This document shows positions 48,406 through 61,589 of a DNA stretch of 64,000 nucleotides, in pieces. Every line of letters begins with the position of its first letter. Position 1 is the stretch's first letter. The stretch spans positions 14,325,877 through 14,389,876 of the forward strand of contig JACDOX010000003.1 in assembly GCA_014549065.1 (NCBI GenBank). The letters run 5' to 3'. The position numbers and the translations under genes were made by a program. The notes under the pieces are model-generated. The model ran no database searches. It saw only the letters and a program-made list of their open reading frames with translations, and was not told where the DNA came from. Source of the stretch: Cardinalis cardinalis (Eukaryota > Chordata > Aves > Passeriformes > Cardinalidae).

Positions 48406-50869
48406 CAGGCCAGCTGCAGCTTTGTGTATCCAAATTTCAGAAATCTCCATGAACACGGATTTCTTGCAGATTACCTCCAGAGGCTTCAGAACTCTGGATT
48501 TGTACCTTCAGAGCAAAGATTTGTACCTGTTACTGGCTACAGTTAAATTCTACCTTAATTTCCACTTCATCAACCGAGCAAGTCCAGCTCTCCCAAACTC
48601 CTCTCATGCATGCTCTGCAGATTCTGATCCTCTGGGAATTACCAGCTACCTTGTGATTCTGGTAATCCTGTTATATAATTCTAATAATGATTCAAAAAAA
48701 TTGCCTTCATTCTGAAGATACTTGCTAATATCAAGGGATTTCTAGTAGGATATTGCTTTTTTAATGTATTTGTAAGTGGGCTTATTGAACTGTTCAAAAA
48801 AAGGCAAGAAATTGAGAACTTTGCTGGGTATGTCTGAATATTGTGTGCTGAATGATCCATTTTGATAAAATCATCTAATTCATCTATTCAGTGCTACTCA
48901 ATTACAAAGTTGTGGGTTTTTTTAATCTGCTACGTGCTATCACTGACAGGGGGAAAAAAGAAAGTTTGTGCAGTAGAGTTTAAATGNGAGAATAGAAGTT
49001 CAGCAGTGTCAGGCTGATGTTGGCTAAACGAGCAGGTACCAGTTTCCAGAAGGTGGCACTGTCCTTCCACAAATGCAGGGTCTGAGGTTCATGGCTTAAA
49101 AGGATGAAAGGATGCTCTTCTCCAGACTGTAGGAACGATCTGTCTGCTTCTTAAAGCATAAAGCTAATTTCAGTCTGTTCAGGCCGATTTTTTTTGCATT
49201 TATATGACATTGGGTAATAAAATTGCTTTATTGGCTTAGTTTTTCATTGCAAATTTGAATAATCATACATTATTCCTTCATTAAAAATATCTAATTCAAG
49301 CAAAGTGTGTTGATGAGGTTTAAATTACTTAGTGGTTTAATTTCCAATTCTCATAAATTTTAAGAAAATCTTGGGTATAGAAGTTTTTCTGTCTTCCCAG
49401 GGCAGAAAGCAGAAGGAAAAAAAAAAGCAAACGCAAAAAAGCCATCCCAAGCTGCAATCTGTGATATATTAAAAACTATATTTAGAAACTAGATTATTGA
49501 TGGTCTTTTAATAGGGTACTCAGGCTACTTTTGTACACTTGATTTATGTGCTTTTCTTGATACTTTGTCCCACCCCCAATTGACACTGGCACTGTCACTG
49601 ACAGAATAAGTTACACTAATGTTTTGAATCACTGGGAATGATGCCATTCCCTTTTTTATTTCATGCCTTCATTGTAAATAGGAAACTATGTTGAAGTAAA
49701 AATTATTTTTTCCTTTTTCTCATGTGAAATTAAAAAAAACAAGCAGGAAGAATCCCATTTATAAAACTGGCAACACAGCTTTGATTTGCTTTACCAGTTG
49801 CAATTATTCCATTTGCTGTTGATAAATATACTAAGAAAGGGAACAAAACTTTTCTCTTGACAGCGTGTAGTTATACAATTGTGCATTACAGACTGTTTTA
49901 TAAACCAAATTATGAACTGTGCTGGCATGCTGAGGTCTTGATTGTGTATGTATAGCTGAAGTTTCTGCAGTTTGGTAGAACTGTGATGTGAGAGGCAGGA
50001 GGCACAGGGTGAATGTGTTTCCTGCACAAAGGAAGGCTGTGATTATTGCAGCAGGGAGCTGCACCCCATCTCAATTCCTTAGATCAGCACACAGCTCTGG
50101 GGGTGTCACCAGATGGGAAGGGTTTGTGTGACACCAGCAGGGCATTAAACCAAAGCTGAGTGCATATTGCAAACATTNAGAGCTTCTGGGCTCAAACTGA
50201 ACTTGGAATTTACTGTAAAATTCTCTGAACTGAAGCTGAGAAGGATTTGTGGGTCCAATGTGCCTTGTGCCCCTATGGGGAGTTTTTGTTTCTGGGGCAC
50301 CTTTGGCAGTCCTGGCTCTGCCCAGCAGCGCAGCCTCTGTCCTTAGGTGTCCTGTCCCATCAGTGACCCCAGCTGCTGCTCTGCCTGCTCTCAGTGCCTG
50401 CCCTGACAGGGTGGGTCTCCTTTTGGGATGGGCTCTGGACACTGCTCCTGCTGGGAATACTTTGGGCACATCTTTGTGCTCTGGTGTCCACCGTAGTTGT
50501 CACCGTCAGCAGTTCGTGTGAGCCCTCAGTAGATTGATTGGGCTGAAATTGTCCCTGTAACTGTCTGTGGAGTTGCTGATGATGTGTGTTTTGTGTGTTT
50601 TGTTTTCATCCTGGATGTGAGTTCCTGGCTGTGTCCCTTCGGGGGCAGGCACCAGGCACAGCAGAGGGACCTCGGAGTCGGCTGCCATTTCTGGTCACCT
50701 CTGTTTCCATCTCACCTCTGGCCATCCCAGCAGCACCAGGGTCTGGNAAATGCACACTGCTTTAGGTGGGAGAGGAGATACCTCAGCTGAACCTGTTCTT
50801 CCAGGCTTTGGGAATGGAGCAGGGAATTGGTGTTAATCAGCNCCCATTTCCTGGGAGGACTTTGCCCTG

Positions 50870-51100
50870 ATACATTTTCTAGGGAAATATAGATTAGATA
50901 TTAGGAAAAAGTTTTTTACAGAAAGGGTGATAAAGTTCTGGAATGGTCTGCCTGGGGAGGTGGTGGAGTCACCATCCCTGGATGTGTGTAAAAAAAGCCT
51001 GGATGTGGCACTCAGTGTCATGGTTTAGTTGAGGTGTCAGGGAANGGGTTGGACTTGATNATCTTGAAGGTCTCTTCCAACCTGGAAGTGAATTCTGTGA
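50870..51100 (+). mobile_element. CR1 LINE 3' fragment
   Basis: Typical CR1 3' sequence: GATTAGATATTAGGAAAAAG, GGTGATAAAGTTCTGGAATG, GTCTGCCTGGGGAGGTGGTG and TCTCTTCCAACCTGG, ending with TTCTGTGAATTT. A truncated copy in plus orientation inside the dynein remnant. Confidence 0.93.
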
Positions 51101-52168
51101 ATTTTGTATTGCAACACAAGGGGTTTGTATCAGTTCACAATGTCCTGGCATGGAACTGAGCTAGAATAAATTCAGTCATGGTTTAAATTCAAGCCCGTAC
51201 TGGAACTGAGTAGAAGCATTTGTTTGGTTTGATTTCTTCATTTTAAATGTGCATAATTTCCTACATTTCAGTGTGTCTTTGCTCCCCAACCCTTTACTTG
51301 GTGAGCAAGATTAAAAACTGTAGTGATGATTAGGCTATAAATGGGTCATAAGGCAAATTAAATGCCAGAACCTGATGTTCACACAACTGTATTTCTTAAA
51401 AGGTCTTTCAAAACCTTTTTGGCATTTGTATTAACTGAGATAACTTTCATCTTATACAGTAGATTTTCTAATAATTTACATTAATTTAATTTGAGAAATT
51501 TATTCAGACAGCGCTAGAAAGAATTTGGCAAATGCTCCATATCTTAATGTATATTTTGTCATCTGTACAGTGTACAAATACAAGAAACCCAAATACAAAA
51601 AACCATTGTTTATTCAACAATGTGTCTTGACAGGTCTTATTCAGGTGCTGTTGTGAAAAGAAAAAAAATACCATTTCTTGTCNTCTTAAAACAAGTAGAA
51701 CTTTGGTTTGAGAACAAAATTCTTTAAATGTTTATTTAGTTAGGAAATATCTCCGGATCAGGGAATACCTTTCTAGATCACTTTACTGGTTAGGGTTAGT
51801 ACTGAAATCAGTGCAAAATGTATGAATTGTTCATGTTGCTTAATTGCACAATGCAGTTAATAGTCAGTGTAAATTGATGTTGCTCCAACAGAATGATGGG
51901 AGTTGTGCTCTTTGATCAATTGGCCCTGTTTTGAAATAATTTTCAGAAATAATAGTTCTTGTGCTGAATAATTTCATACAAGCTGCCTAACTACTTCTCT
52001 GGTGAACTCTGGCAATGAGCAAGGACAGTAAGTTGTAAACCTGACAATGGTTGAGTAAAGAAGAATGTGAAATAGAGATGCATTTTGATTACAACTTCCT
52101 GCAGTGCTGTGTGGTGATTCACTTGAAAAGACAATAATATTTTTTATCTGGAATAATTACTTTTCCAG

Positions 52169-52360
52169 AACAGACATCTGCTGACAGCAGTAACAGCAGA
52201 CAAGATACTGGAAAAACTGAGGAAGAGCAATGAATTTCTGGAAATATTTCTCAAGGGACTTAATAAATACTTACAGAAAAAGCATTTGGTTTTTCCCATA
52301 TTCTTTTTTCTTTTATTGAATTAGGAACTTCTTGAGGTTTTTTCAAAGGCCAAAGACCTT
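52169..52360 (+). pseudogene. DNAH7: DNAH7 remnant exon, linker, with stop codon
   Basis: A clean acceptor (TTACTTTTCCAG) leads to ADKILEKLRKSNEF and LKGLNKYLQKK, then a diverged FPIFFFLLLN. TAG (52322-52324) stands in the place of FFFLSNDELLEIL of the family. ELLEVFSKAKD follows the stop in the same frame. The match to the dynein linker is unmistakable, and the stop would truncate any product here. Confidence 0.9.
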
Positions 52361-53273
52361 AATTGGTATGGAAGTATTTAATAGGGATCCTGTTAAGTAA
52401 TATAACCATTGCTGTAAGGAGAGCAACTGGGCTTGGGTCCCCATACACAGACTTGACAGTGTGCAGTGTCTGCAGTGCAAATTAATACAAAAACAAGAGC
52501 AGAAATGGAAACCAAAATGCTCATTCAGTCCCAGAGAAACATCCCTACAGTGCAAAGAACAGGACAAGAAATCTTGTGAGGAAAAAAGTCTTAAAGGTGT
52601 TAGTTTTTTTTGCTGGCTTCTTTTTTTAATCACAGAAAACTATTGTGTTAAGGTTGTGCCTGGTTGCTCTACTCAATTTCCTTAATGTTTGCTATTGCTG
52701 GGAAGGTATAAATAATAATTTTTTATGTACTGGAGGTGTATTAGCTGTAGAAGAGAGAATTCTTGTTTATCCTCATTAGTTTATATGTTACAGAGACTGT
52801 AAGTAAAGTTTTACATCTTTAAACTGATCTTCAGTAAATACAGTGGGAAGCATCTTGCAGGGGGTAGGACACAAGAATTATTGCTGAAGATAATCCTTTT
52901 TTAAATCCAACTTTAAATGGTCTTTTAGGTAAATTGTTCAGATGTTTTTTCTTGATTATATATTCTTAGGTAGTATTGGAAAGAATAAAATGGAAACAGT
53001 AAAAGGACATGGGTATTTGCTGTGTTGCAGGAATTAAGTTGTGTATGCTGTTTTGTTTGCAGATGAGTGCCGTTGATGTTTTACATTTGGGTTTGTAAAA
53101 GAAACAAAAGCCTCTCAAACCCTGTTGGGCTACTGGTGAATGAAGGACATTGCACTGGTATCATAGTGAGAAGGAACTATTTAATACAGGGAAATAAAAG
53201 TAATATAGTAAAAAATAAGAAATACAAGAAAACATAATCANGCCTAAGACCAGACTTTTAAAATTTTTTGCAG

Positions 53274-53486
53274 GCAGCAGAGGATTTTCTGGGACAGGAT
53301 AATAGACAGNCTGAGGACACTGTCACCTTGGTGTGAGGAAAGCTGGCTTAGCAGAATCGAGTGACTTTGGGAGCACTTGTTGAGCTTGATGCTCATGCTG
53401 AGGATGCTCTTGCATCTCTGGTAAGCAAAAAAGGCAAAGATGAGAGTGACTTTGAATGGTTAAGTCAGCTTAGGTGCTGCTGGGAG
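53274..53486 (+). pseudogene. DNAH7: DNAH7 remnant exon, linker to AAA1, with two stop codons
   Basis: Acceptor TTTTTTGCAG, donor GTGAGT. A single frame runs through AEDFLGQD, EDTVTLV, TGA (53334-53336), GKLA, TAG (53349-53351), QNRVTLGALVELDAHAEDAL and DESDFEWLSQLRCCWE. Relatives read LVRGKLSKQNRVTLGALV here, so the TGA replaces an Arg (a CGA to TGA change would be typical CpG decay) and the TAG replaces a Lys. Length is otherwise kept. Confidence 0.92.
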
Positions 53487-54052
53487 GTGAGTGATACCTC
53501 TCAATCCTATTAGAAGGTAATTTCTGTTCAGTTTTTCAATTTCTGCTTGCTTGCTCACACAGGGAATGGTTACACTACAGTGAGACTTTCTGCTGATAAG
53601 AGAATACCTGGAACAATCATTTTATGGATTGCTAACTAGGATGGCCAGTAGCCAGACGTAAACAGTTTTTAATTAAAATTACTTGCTTCATCTCTGCTGA
53701 GTCTCAGTGCATTTGCTGAATTTGCAGGGAATGTTACAGACAGAATTTGTTGACTCAAAGACTATATTTTGGTTTTGTGATGCTGCAGGATAAAGAGCCC
53801 TATAGGGATGACAATTTCTGTTAAAGATTTTAATTTACTTATAATGCACAAATAAAATAATATTGACAGTACTTACTGGAAAAATGAACGCTTTCACTGG
53901 ATAGTGGTAGGATACAATGTTTTACATAAATCAGGACAAGGTCTCTTGTAATAAAAAAGACATTTTATGTGAAATATAAAATAATAAAAAAGGGTTCATG
54001 CATTAACCATAACTACAATTATTGGTCATGATTGCTTCTGTTTACCTTTTAG

Positions 54053-54127
54053 AAAGTCCATTAACTTCCTCAACAGCTAGACAAGACAGTTTTACTCTGC
54101 AATCCTGCGAGGAGGATCTTATTTTAG
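54053..54127 (+). pseudogene. DNAH7: DNAH7 remnant exon, between AAA2 and AAA3
   Basis: Acceptor TTACCTTTTAG, donor GTAATG. The open frame SPLTSSTARQDSFTLQSCEE resembles the dynein segment that reads SPISDRTRNTFKLQS in human DNAH7, as far as I recall it. No stop inside 75 bases. Everything from AAA1 to AAA2 between the previous remnant and this one is unrecognisable or deleted. Confidence 0.65.
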
Positions 54128-54227
54128 GTAATGTTTAGTTTAAAAACCAATGCTTTTGTTTGATACTTTATTATCTATTGATTGGTAATTTTTTCTTTAT
54201 TTGGCTTGCATTGAGAGGAGTGTCTCA

Positions 54228-54269
54228 ACAGTCATGCTGTTGTTTCCAACANCATTGTGCCCACAAAAA
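54228..54269 (+). pseudogene. DNAH7: DNAH7 short remnant before AAA3
   Basis: About 40 bases with GTCATG and then SNXIVPTK, followed by GTGAGT. Relatives read DVMFNEIIVPTLD just ahead of the AAA3 P-loop. The order fits, but the match is short and has an indel. Confidence 0.45.
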
Positions 54270-56940
54270 GTGAGTTTTTTTGTTTTCCTTTAAATGGGTC
54301 ATAACCATGGAGTTTTATGATGTGTAAGTATGTATTAAAAAATAGTTAAATTTCAATAACGGGTTTGGTCTATCAGTTGAATTTAATGCCAAAAGAGAGG
54401 TGGAATTACTGGTGGGATACTTATGCAAAAAAACAATAGTACAGATCAATTAATGTAAGATGCCTGATAAGGTGTAGAGGCTGGTTTTCAGCTGTGAATT
54501 TTTCTAAGAAGGCATGGAAGCAACATTCTCTTCAGATAGCAACAAAGTGAACATCCTCTTAGAGTGNTACACAAAATTGGGGCATTCTTGAAATGTCCTT
54601 GGAGGTTTCTGGTAGTCCCATCCAGCCCACAGGGTATTTTTTGGTAAGCATACCTTTGATGCATTGAAGAAGTGTGCTGTTTTTGGATGTTGTTTCTGAT
54701 TTGGAACATCTGGAGCTGAGAGTTGAGCAGTAAATCTGCTCTGGGCACCGAGGTCAATGTGGCCCTTGAAAGCTGAGTCGTGGCAGGCTTTTATTTGGCA
54801 TGCCTTTATCTCAGAAGGTCTTTTGTTACTCAGCTAAAAGATTGGTAACTGCATGCTTGGGGCACTTCTCAATTTGGGAACAACTACTAATACTGCAATA
54901 CCTGCTGTTAGAAAATTATTTTAAAAGGTGGACTTTAAAGAGCTGCAGCTTATACAAACATGAGAGAAAAATTTTGATGTGGCAGATAATTTTTATCTGT
55001 AAGAACTTTTGAATGTCAAGATTACCCTGACTTTGAATGTTTTTGAACACCAAACCCTGCCACTAAATTCAGCTGAAGAACTTAATGTCTACTTATTTTG
55101 AAAAGCGGGTCCAGGCTAATGAAAATTGCTAAAAATGAAGAGACAAGAAAATCAGTCTGTCATTTGAGGATATAATTTTGGATATTACCCCTCTTTCCCC
55201 TTTTCCTTCAATGCACTTACTTTGGCACTAGAAATACTACAGATATAGGGCATTGATTGTACTTATGGAAGCAAAACTACTTGTTGAAATTAGAGGATGT
55301 GTGCTGGCATTCTGGTTGTATATGTAATTTTTTTTAAGTAATTACTGTATTAATAATTCAATCACTCAGGCTAACCAGTCGACAAATGTTAATGAATTCA
55401 AGACTTGTACAGTTCATCCTCCATTTCACTTTTACACAGCTTTGATCAAAATTCTTTTTGAACTAATGGAAAGATGATTAGAATTTTAAAACTAAATAAT
55501 GATAGCTTTTAATTTGGAAAGATGAGATAGAATCTACCTCAAATTGATGGTACATATTATGCTTGTAGTTATGAGTTTATGGCTGGATATTAGGACTACA
55601 GGAACAGTATGAAATGCAACTCAAGCTTTTTGTAACAACAAAATTTTTCAAAAGCAGAATTAGTGAGAAATCCAAGGATAATTTGCAAACATACCCAGTG
55701 ACTGCTTATGCATTCCTGTCAATGAGGAGGGATTTTATAGATGATGAAAGCTGTGTGTGTTGGGCTGATATTAGAAAACTATTCTTTAATTATTCAAATA
55801 CTAAGTCTGAAGTGGGATATGCTGAAAATAATATGTGTCTGAAACTTTGAAGTAGGGAAAGAAATAATGCAGATTTTAGCTGAGTTTTACCCATATGCTA
55901 AATTCCTAATTCTAGACTGTGCTTAACATGCAGGTTTCCTGTGTTCAGTTTAGAGTCTGCAATTGCTGGTAGCAGTTTATGTTGAAAATGTAACCTGTCT
56001 GCATCTCCCTTGGGTCTCTCTTTGGGCACTGACAAGTGACTGAGCCACGTGGAAATTTGGGAGCTCAGCAGTTCTTCCAGTACATTTCTGACCCACTGCT
56101 GAGCACTGTTATGTGCTGTGAGAGTCTCTTTCTATCCCTGCTGATGCTACTGTCTCATCTGACAGATATTCACTTTCCAATCCCTATTGCTTCTCCAGGC
56201 CTATGGTGTTAATCAATTTTCCCTTATCTGTGTTTATCAAATCACTCAAAATCCTTGTAACTTTACAAAGTTCACACTTNATTGATATAATGCTGTGCTG
56301 GTGGGTTATAAATGTGTTTTCTGAATCTCTCAAAGCATTTTACTGTGAAAGCTTTCTTCTCTTGNGGGTAGGCTGCACAATGTCCCTTTCAGATGTTTTC
56401 CTGAACCTTTCTAACAGGGGGAAGGAAGGCATCCTCCTTCACCTGGTGATGGTCATTCCCAAGTACAGTGACCCATAACAGAGGAGGTTACTGCCATTCA
56501 TGGCACATTTCTCCACCAAAACTTTCTCTCTTAAACTTAGGCTTTCTTCCACAATATCCATTTTCATTAGTGGAAAATTCCCTTTGTTTTTACTTGAAAA
56601 TATTCACTTATGTGTGCAACTGTATTAAAGTGGTTCAGAATTTCAGAGGGATATTATTATTTTGAATTAAATATAAAACTAAATGTGATTAAACTTTCTA
56701 GCAAGTAAGAACTCTTATTCTAAATACATTCTCTCAAAGAGGAAATTTTTTTTTTTGTAAACAAAGAATTTTAGTATTCATCTCTCTCTCCTCTTAAATT
56801 GCACTATATGCCTGCTATGATTTCATACTGATGCGCTTTTGCTGTAATGACAGAAGGGAATAAATTGCCTTAAAAAGCACTTTGAGGTAAACATTTGAAG
56901 AGCTTAGATTTCAATTTTGAAAGTTTGTATTTTTCCCTTT

Positions 56941-57102
56941 GGTAATGCAAGAAGATGGCCTCTGCTGATGGCTCCTTAGGGAGCTATCAAACAAACAAGT
57001 GAATAAAGAACATGGAAAAAGCCAATAGTTTGCATATAATCAAACTCGGAGCCCCTCAGTTTATTGCAATACTGGAAAAGCGCATTCAGTTTTGCTGGAA
57101 GG
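56941..57102 (+). pseudogene. DNAH7: DNAH7 remnant exon, AAA5 region, with stop and frameshift
   Basis: One frame reads NARRWPLLMAP and then TAG (56977-56979), where relatives have RRWPLMIDPQ. After a shift another frame gives NMEKANSLHIIKLGAP and ILEKRIQF, matching the family's NMEKANSLYVIKL block. The following FGTPVLLEN segment is partly deleted, and no clean splice site is left. Confidence 0.85.
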
Positions 57103-59427
57103 TTGATGGCTAATGAAAGTGTAAATTACAGAAGGACCTGGAGGGGGCACAAATACCTAAAAAATGAAAGTACTGAATATCCAATGTTCTCATAGTTAAG
57201 GGAAATAGATATGTTTTTTCTCCCCTTGTTTTGAATCAAGTGAGTATTATTGAAGCCCTCACTCCAAGTAATACTTAAAACTATACTAAGGTACTTCTTA
57301 GCACAATATAATAATCTGTTAAATTTATATGCTTAATTGTTTTATGAGAATTGCCATTTCTTTTTTTTCAATTAGAATAATAGTATTTCTACACATTATC
57401 TTGCTGGAAAATCAGTTAAGATGAGAATTTTGAAAATAAATGGGTAATTCTGTTTTAATTTTAAAGTGATTCCTTGGCTAAAACTTGGGAAGAATTCCTG
57501 GCATTTTTTTATACTTCCTCCCCTGCCAACATTTTTTTTGCACTGCTTGGTGACTGGTGCCAGAAGTATTGACATTTCTCATGTCTAATAATTCACCTTG
57601 CAATTCTGACATTCTTTNATCCAGTCAGGAATTTATTTAATTTTTATCACCTTTCCTAGCCTGGATCTCCTGATGCTAGTTGCTCACCTTTTTAATAAAA
57701 ATATTTACAAGACTTAATACAGTAGTCACCTCACATGCAAAAGCTACATTGGGCTTTTTTATCTGTAGTTAAGTTTAGCAGAACTGTTAAAGATATTGCT
57801 AGTAATCATTTTAGTCAAAGCTTGATATTTTGGGATCATATTTGAATGTACCTTTGAGGTAACCTTTACCACCAAGGCAGTCTGTGTTCTATAGATCTAA
57901 CTCTTTGACTTTAAATATTACTATTTTACATCTCAAAAACTCCCCTGTGTCCCTGAATTAGAGTATGCAATAAATAAAATTACTTCACTTTGATTCTGAA
58001 CTTTCCTTCAGCAGAAATATGAAAATACAGAACCTGAATGCCAGCTGCCAGTGTGGATTCCACCNTCATCCCCAGGGAATGGTTGGTGTGAGCCTTTTTT
58101 GATGACTTTACCCAGTGAAGGCAAGAAGCACTCCAGTAGAGAGTCCAGCAGCAACTGAGGAAAGCCACAAGACCAGCAAAGACAGAGGTAGGCAGCCCCA
58201 CAGCAAATTCTCTGTGAATGAATGATTCACACAGCCCTGTTTGGCTTCCTTCACTAGTCAGACTCTTTTTACAGCAGGCTGTAGGCTGAGATTCTTTTAA
58301 CCGATGTTCCTTTTGTGACTTGAAAAAAATTTACNTTTTGTCCAGCAGTCATCTTTGTGTCAGTATTTTTTGCTTAATTGTATGTACATCCATTTAACTG
58401 ATGAGGAACTATAACTTTGAAAGGACTTAATGCTAATAATAACTCAGTAATTTTTACAGTAATAATATCTAAAATTATCCATTTCTTGTTAACTGAATGG
58501 AAGAAAACAGACATAGATTGAAACACAGATCAAACAAGATAGCTTGCTCTCATTCTTGATCTGTCAAAAGCTTTACACTTTTTAATGAAAACAGATTACA
58601 ATTAGGTAATTATAATTCCCTAATTTTAATGATAATAGATTACAATTAGGTCTCGGAATGATCACCATGCCTTGTGAAATACAGGAATGATCCTTTGAGT
58701 CGCTCTCTGCCGAGGGCTTGGTGACCTAGGTAATTGGGAAAAAGCTACAGAGATTTTCCACATCTTTGTTTCTACCTTGAAAAAAGAATTTGAAGTAGTT
58801 TCTGATTCTTACACTGCATTTCAAACCACCTGAATGGACTTTACCTTATTTTGTCTGAGATATTCAAGGTATTCAGACAAATAAAAAATTATCCTTCTAC
58901 CTTACTCTTCATATCTGATCATAACCACTTTCATGTCCAGGTAACACTTTTGCCAGTTCACTTTTCTTACTGTTAATTTAAATGATGAAAATCTATTACC
59001 AATATTCAATCAAGTGACCCTTGACTTCTTAGATTCTTTTTAAAAAAAGGTTAGTTGTGCATTTTTTTCATTGTAAATATCAAGGCTTTAGAAATACTTT
59101 TAAATTAAAGAAACAGCATAAAGTTTTGCAGAGAGAGAAAGAATGAATCTTTGGTTGGAAATGCTCCTAAAAGAGTACAATGAGAGACATTAAAGTAACT
59201 AAACAGTTGCAGCTTCTTCACTTGACCAGATTGCAGGAAATGGGCAAGTAATGAAAACAGGGCTTTCTTTGGGCATTTACGGGAAAAAAAAGATACAGCA
59301 AGNTGAGGATTTTAGTTCTTTGGGAAATAGTCACTTCATGGATTGATGTATCAAGGTAAGGGATAATTTACTCTCAAGACAGGGAATTCATAAATGCTTT
59401 GAAGAATGTTGAAATACATGTTTTTAG
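57103..59427. other. Eroded dynein intron/exon sequence
   Basis: Several DNAH7 exons should lie here. I recognise none. The interval contains an imperfect direct repeat (58580-58651) and AT-rich unique sequence. Confidence 0.5.
58580..58651. repeat. Imperfect direct repeat of 28 bases
   Basis: TTTTAATGAAAACAGATTAC with its AATTAGGT continuation at 58580-58607 recurs at 58624-58651 with a few changes (period 44). Confidence 0.8.
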
Positions 59428-59520
59428 GAACCCCAGCATGAGGATTTTCTGGCAGAATGGAAAGACAGGTCAGGGGAGTTCCAAAAGCTGCTGTTCATTC
59501 TCTTCCTGAGACCTGACAAA
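59428..59520 (+). pseudogene. DNAH7: DNAH7 remnant exon, open frame, stalk/AAA6 side
   Basis: Acceptor ATGTTTTTAG, donor GTAGTG. Thirty-one codons without disruption: EPQHEDFLAEWKDRSGEFQK, LLFILFLRPDK. Human DNAH7 has an equivalent 31-residue stretch (EPHHEVFPEEW to CLRPDK, from memory). Both ends are phase 0. It is the best preserved piece and could still be spliced. Confidence 0.88.
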
Positions 59521-61589
59521 GTAGTGTACAAAACTGTCACGTTACTGAGAAAGGTCTGTCTGCACCTTAAAACCAAAAATATTTGCAAGCATGCATGCAC
59601 TTGTATTCTACAACGGTCTCTCATAAGGGAAAATAGAAACGAATAAGATTTTAAAAGAACTCCAGCAAGTTTAAGATTGTAATGAAAAGCTTTTAAATAC
59701 AGAATAGTAGGACTTCAGTTTTTGTTGTTTCAGTTGCACACCAAAATCTCCAGAGTTCTTCCTTGAGACTGTCTTGCACACCTTGTGCCTACCCTTATTC
59801 AGTACACCTGCTGTTTTTGCTGGCTGTCATTGTCTGTGTCAATTTTGCCTGATCTAGAAAGACAGCTTGGGGTAAGCAGGAGTGCAGATAATGCAGGTGC
59901 TTAAGCAATTGTTGCAGACACACAGACCCATTTAGTTCCCTGGAAGGTGTTTTGAAGCAGAACTGTTGTGATTTGAATCTAGTAAAAGGTTTTAACACAG
60001 ATCACAGAAAGTACTCTTGTTGTGAATCTTTATTCAAAAAGAAGTAAGTCAGCTTGCTAAAAACCAGAATAGAAGTATTTGCTTAGACATTTTTCATCCA
60101 CTGGCAGGGTAGTGGAAGTACTCTTAGCTCCCCACCNAGCCGTACCAGGAAAGCACACGGTGAGAGCCCGGCCATCCCTGTCTGTGCTCGCTCCTGAGCC
60201 AGGAGCAGTTCTCTACACACACTTCCTCACACACCTGCTCAGCTTTGGATTCTCACTCAGACAAAGACAGGGATGTTTGCACCAAATGAAGAGACCCTTG
60301 TAGAGCCAGAGGTCACAGCTCACTTGTCCTGGGCTCCTTCGGGCCGGCAGCTGAGCCTCCCGGCTGCTGGGCTGAAGCCTCATCCCCGAGGTGCAGCGGT
60401 GCCGGGAGCGAGGGTCTGGAGCCAAAGTAGTTCACCAGCCTCTGCCTCGTCGCCGCGACTTCTTCTTGAAAAGAGTTTATTGTGCGGCTGCCAACTTTGC
60501 ACTTGAATCAAAGCAAGAGATTGAGCCGTTCAGCGGAGCAGTTTAACTCTGTAGCTCAGCCACATTCCAGCCCCCTCTCCTCAGGCTGCATTTCGGGCAT
60601 CAGTGCTTCACTATAGCATCATACCCTGGTCAGCCTAGTTAGTGCACAGCCCTCCCAGCTATCTGTGACAGTATCCTTGGGGCTGAGTATCCCCACCTGA
60701 AGCTGCTGCTTCAAATTTTTTATATACTTAGAAATATGGCCATATTGTGGACAAGACCCCTCTTGTATCTTGAAACTTTGCTCAAAATCATTCACAGTTC
60801 AAGTTAGGTAACACCACTCTTAGTCCACCTTCTAAAATATCACTGTGCCACATGATCCTATTTTTTTGGTACTTTAATCTGTTGCACAGTGACCTTAAAT
60901 GCTTAACCTTGACAGTCACCAGGTATATATTTAATACAGAACATTATTAGCAAGGCAGAGATCTTATTTGTGCAAACCCACCAACAAGTAATATGCAGAA
61001 CCTTTTACTGTTCCTCATCAGGGAATTTGGTTCACTTGGTTCTTACTGTCCGTAGGATTAGGGCTCATAGATCAGCTGATCTCAATGAGTTGCTCAGTTG
61101 TGTGCTTTTTTATATGTCAACACTATGGCATGAAACCCCAGAAGTGGGGAGGAGTAAAATATTTGAAATGAGCTTTAAAGTTTAATTAGGCAGATTTATA
61201 TGTTAAACTGGATATGTGAAGCAATAATTTGGTCAAATTTTGTCTTTTCATGTATGTTGTTCATCCCTTCTGAGAATGATAGAGCTACTTATTGTTGAGT
61301 TTTGTGCATTGATTATTGCACCCTGTGTATTTTTTTTCTCTGCTGTGATGAGTTGTTGGAAAAACTCTTCTAAAGGAAACAGGTGTGCATTCAAAAGCCA
61401 GACAATAAATTACCTTGAGAAGTGCTTAGGTGCAGATTTCTTAGCCAATAATGCACATAAATTGTTACTTAGAATAACTCATGTTCTACCCTCAGACAAT
61501 CATTCCTGGCTGAAGCTTAGAAGTCTTAGCAAGAGAAGTTGTTGTTTATATTCTAGCTTCCCGTTTCAGATGATGTGGCTAACACTTAC
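59521..61589. other. Dynein intron sequence and 3' flank of the survivin-like gene
   Basis: The 3' part of the survivin-like gene should lie here on the minus strand. I see no convincing fourth exon; two weak candidates are discussed under findings. A GC-richer patch at 60.15-60.45 kb has no recognised function. Confidence 0.5.

Noticed and set aside
53740..53850. Possible further dynein remnant (region before the SPLTSS exon)
   Set aside because: Only scattered residues match and no frame holds for more than a few codons; too weak to claim.
57131..57155. GPGGG-like peptide resembling the GPPGGGRN motif of dynein AAA3
   Set aside because: It lies 3' of the AAA5 remnant, so it is out of order, and the flanking residues do not match. 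Chance similarity.
60213..60506. GC-richer open frames on both strands near 60.3 kb
   Set aside because: No recognisable domain, no suitable splice phase with the survivin-like exons, low-complexity peptides.
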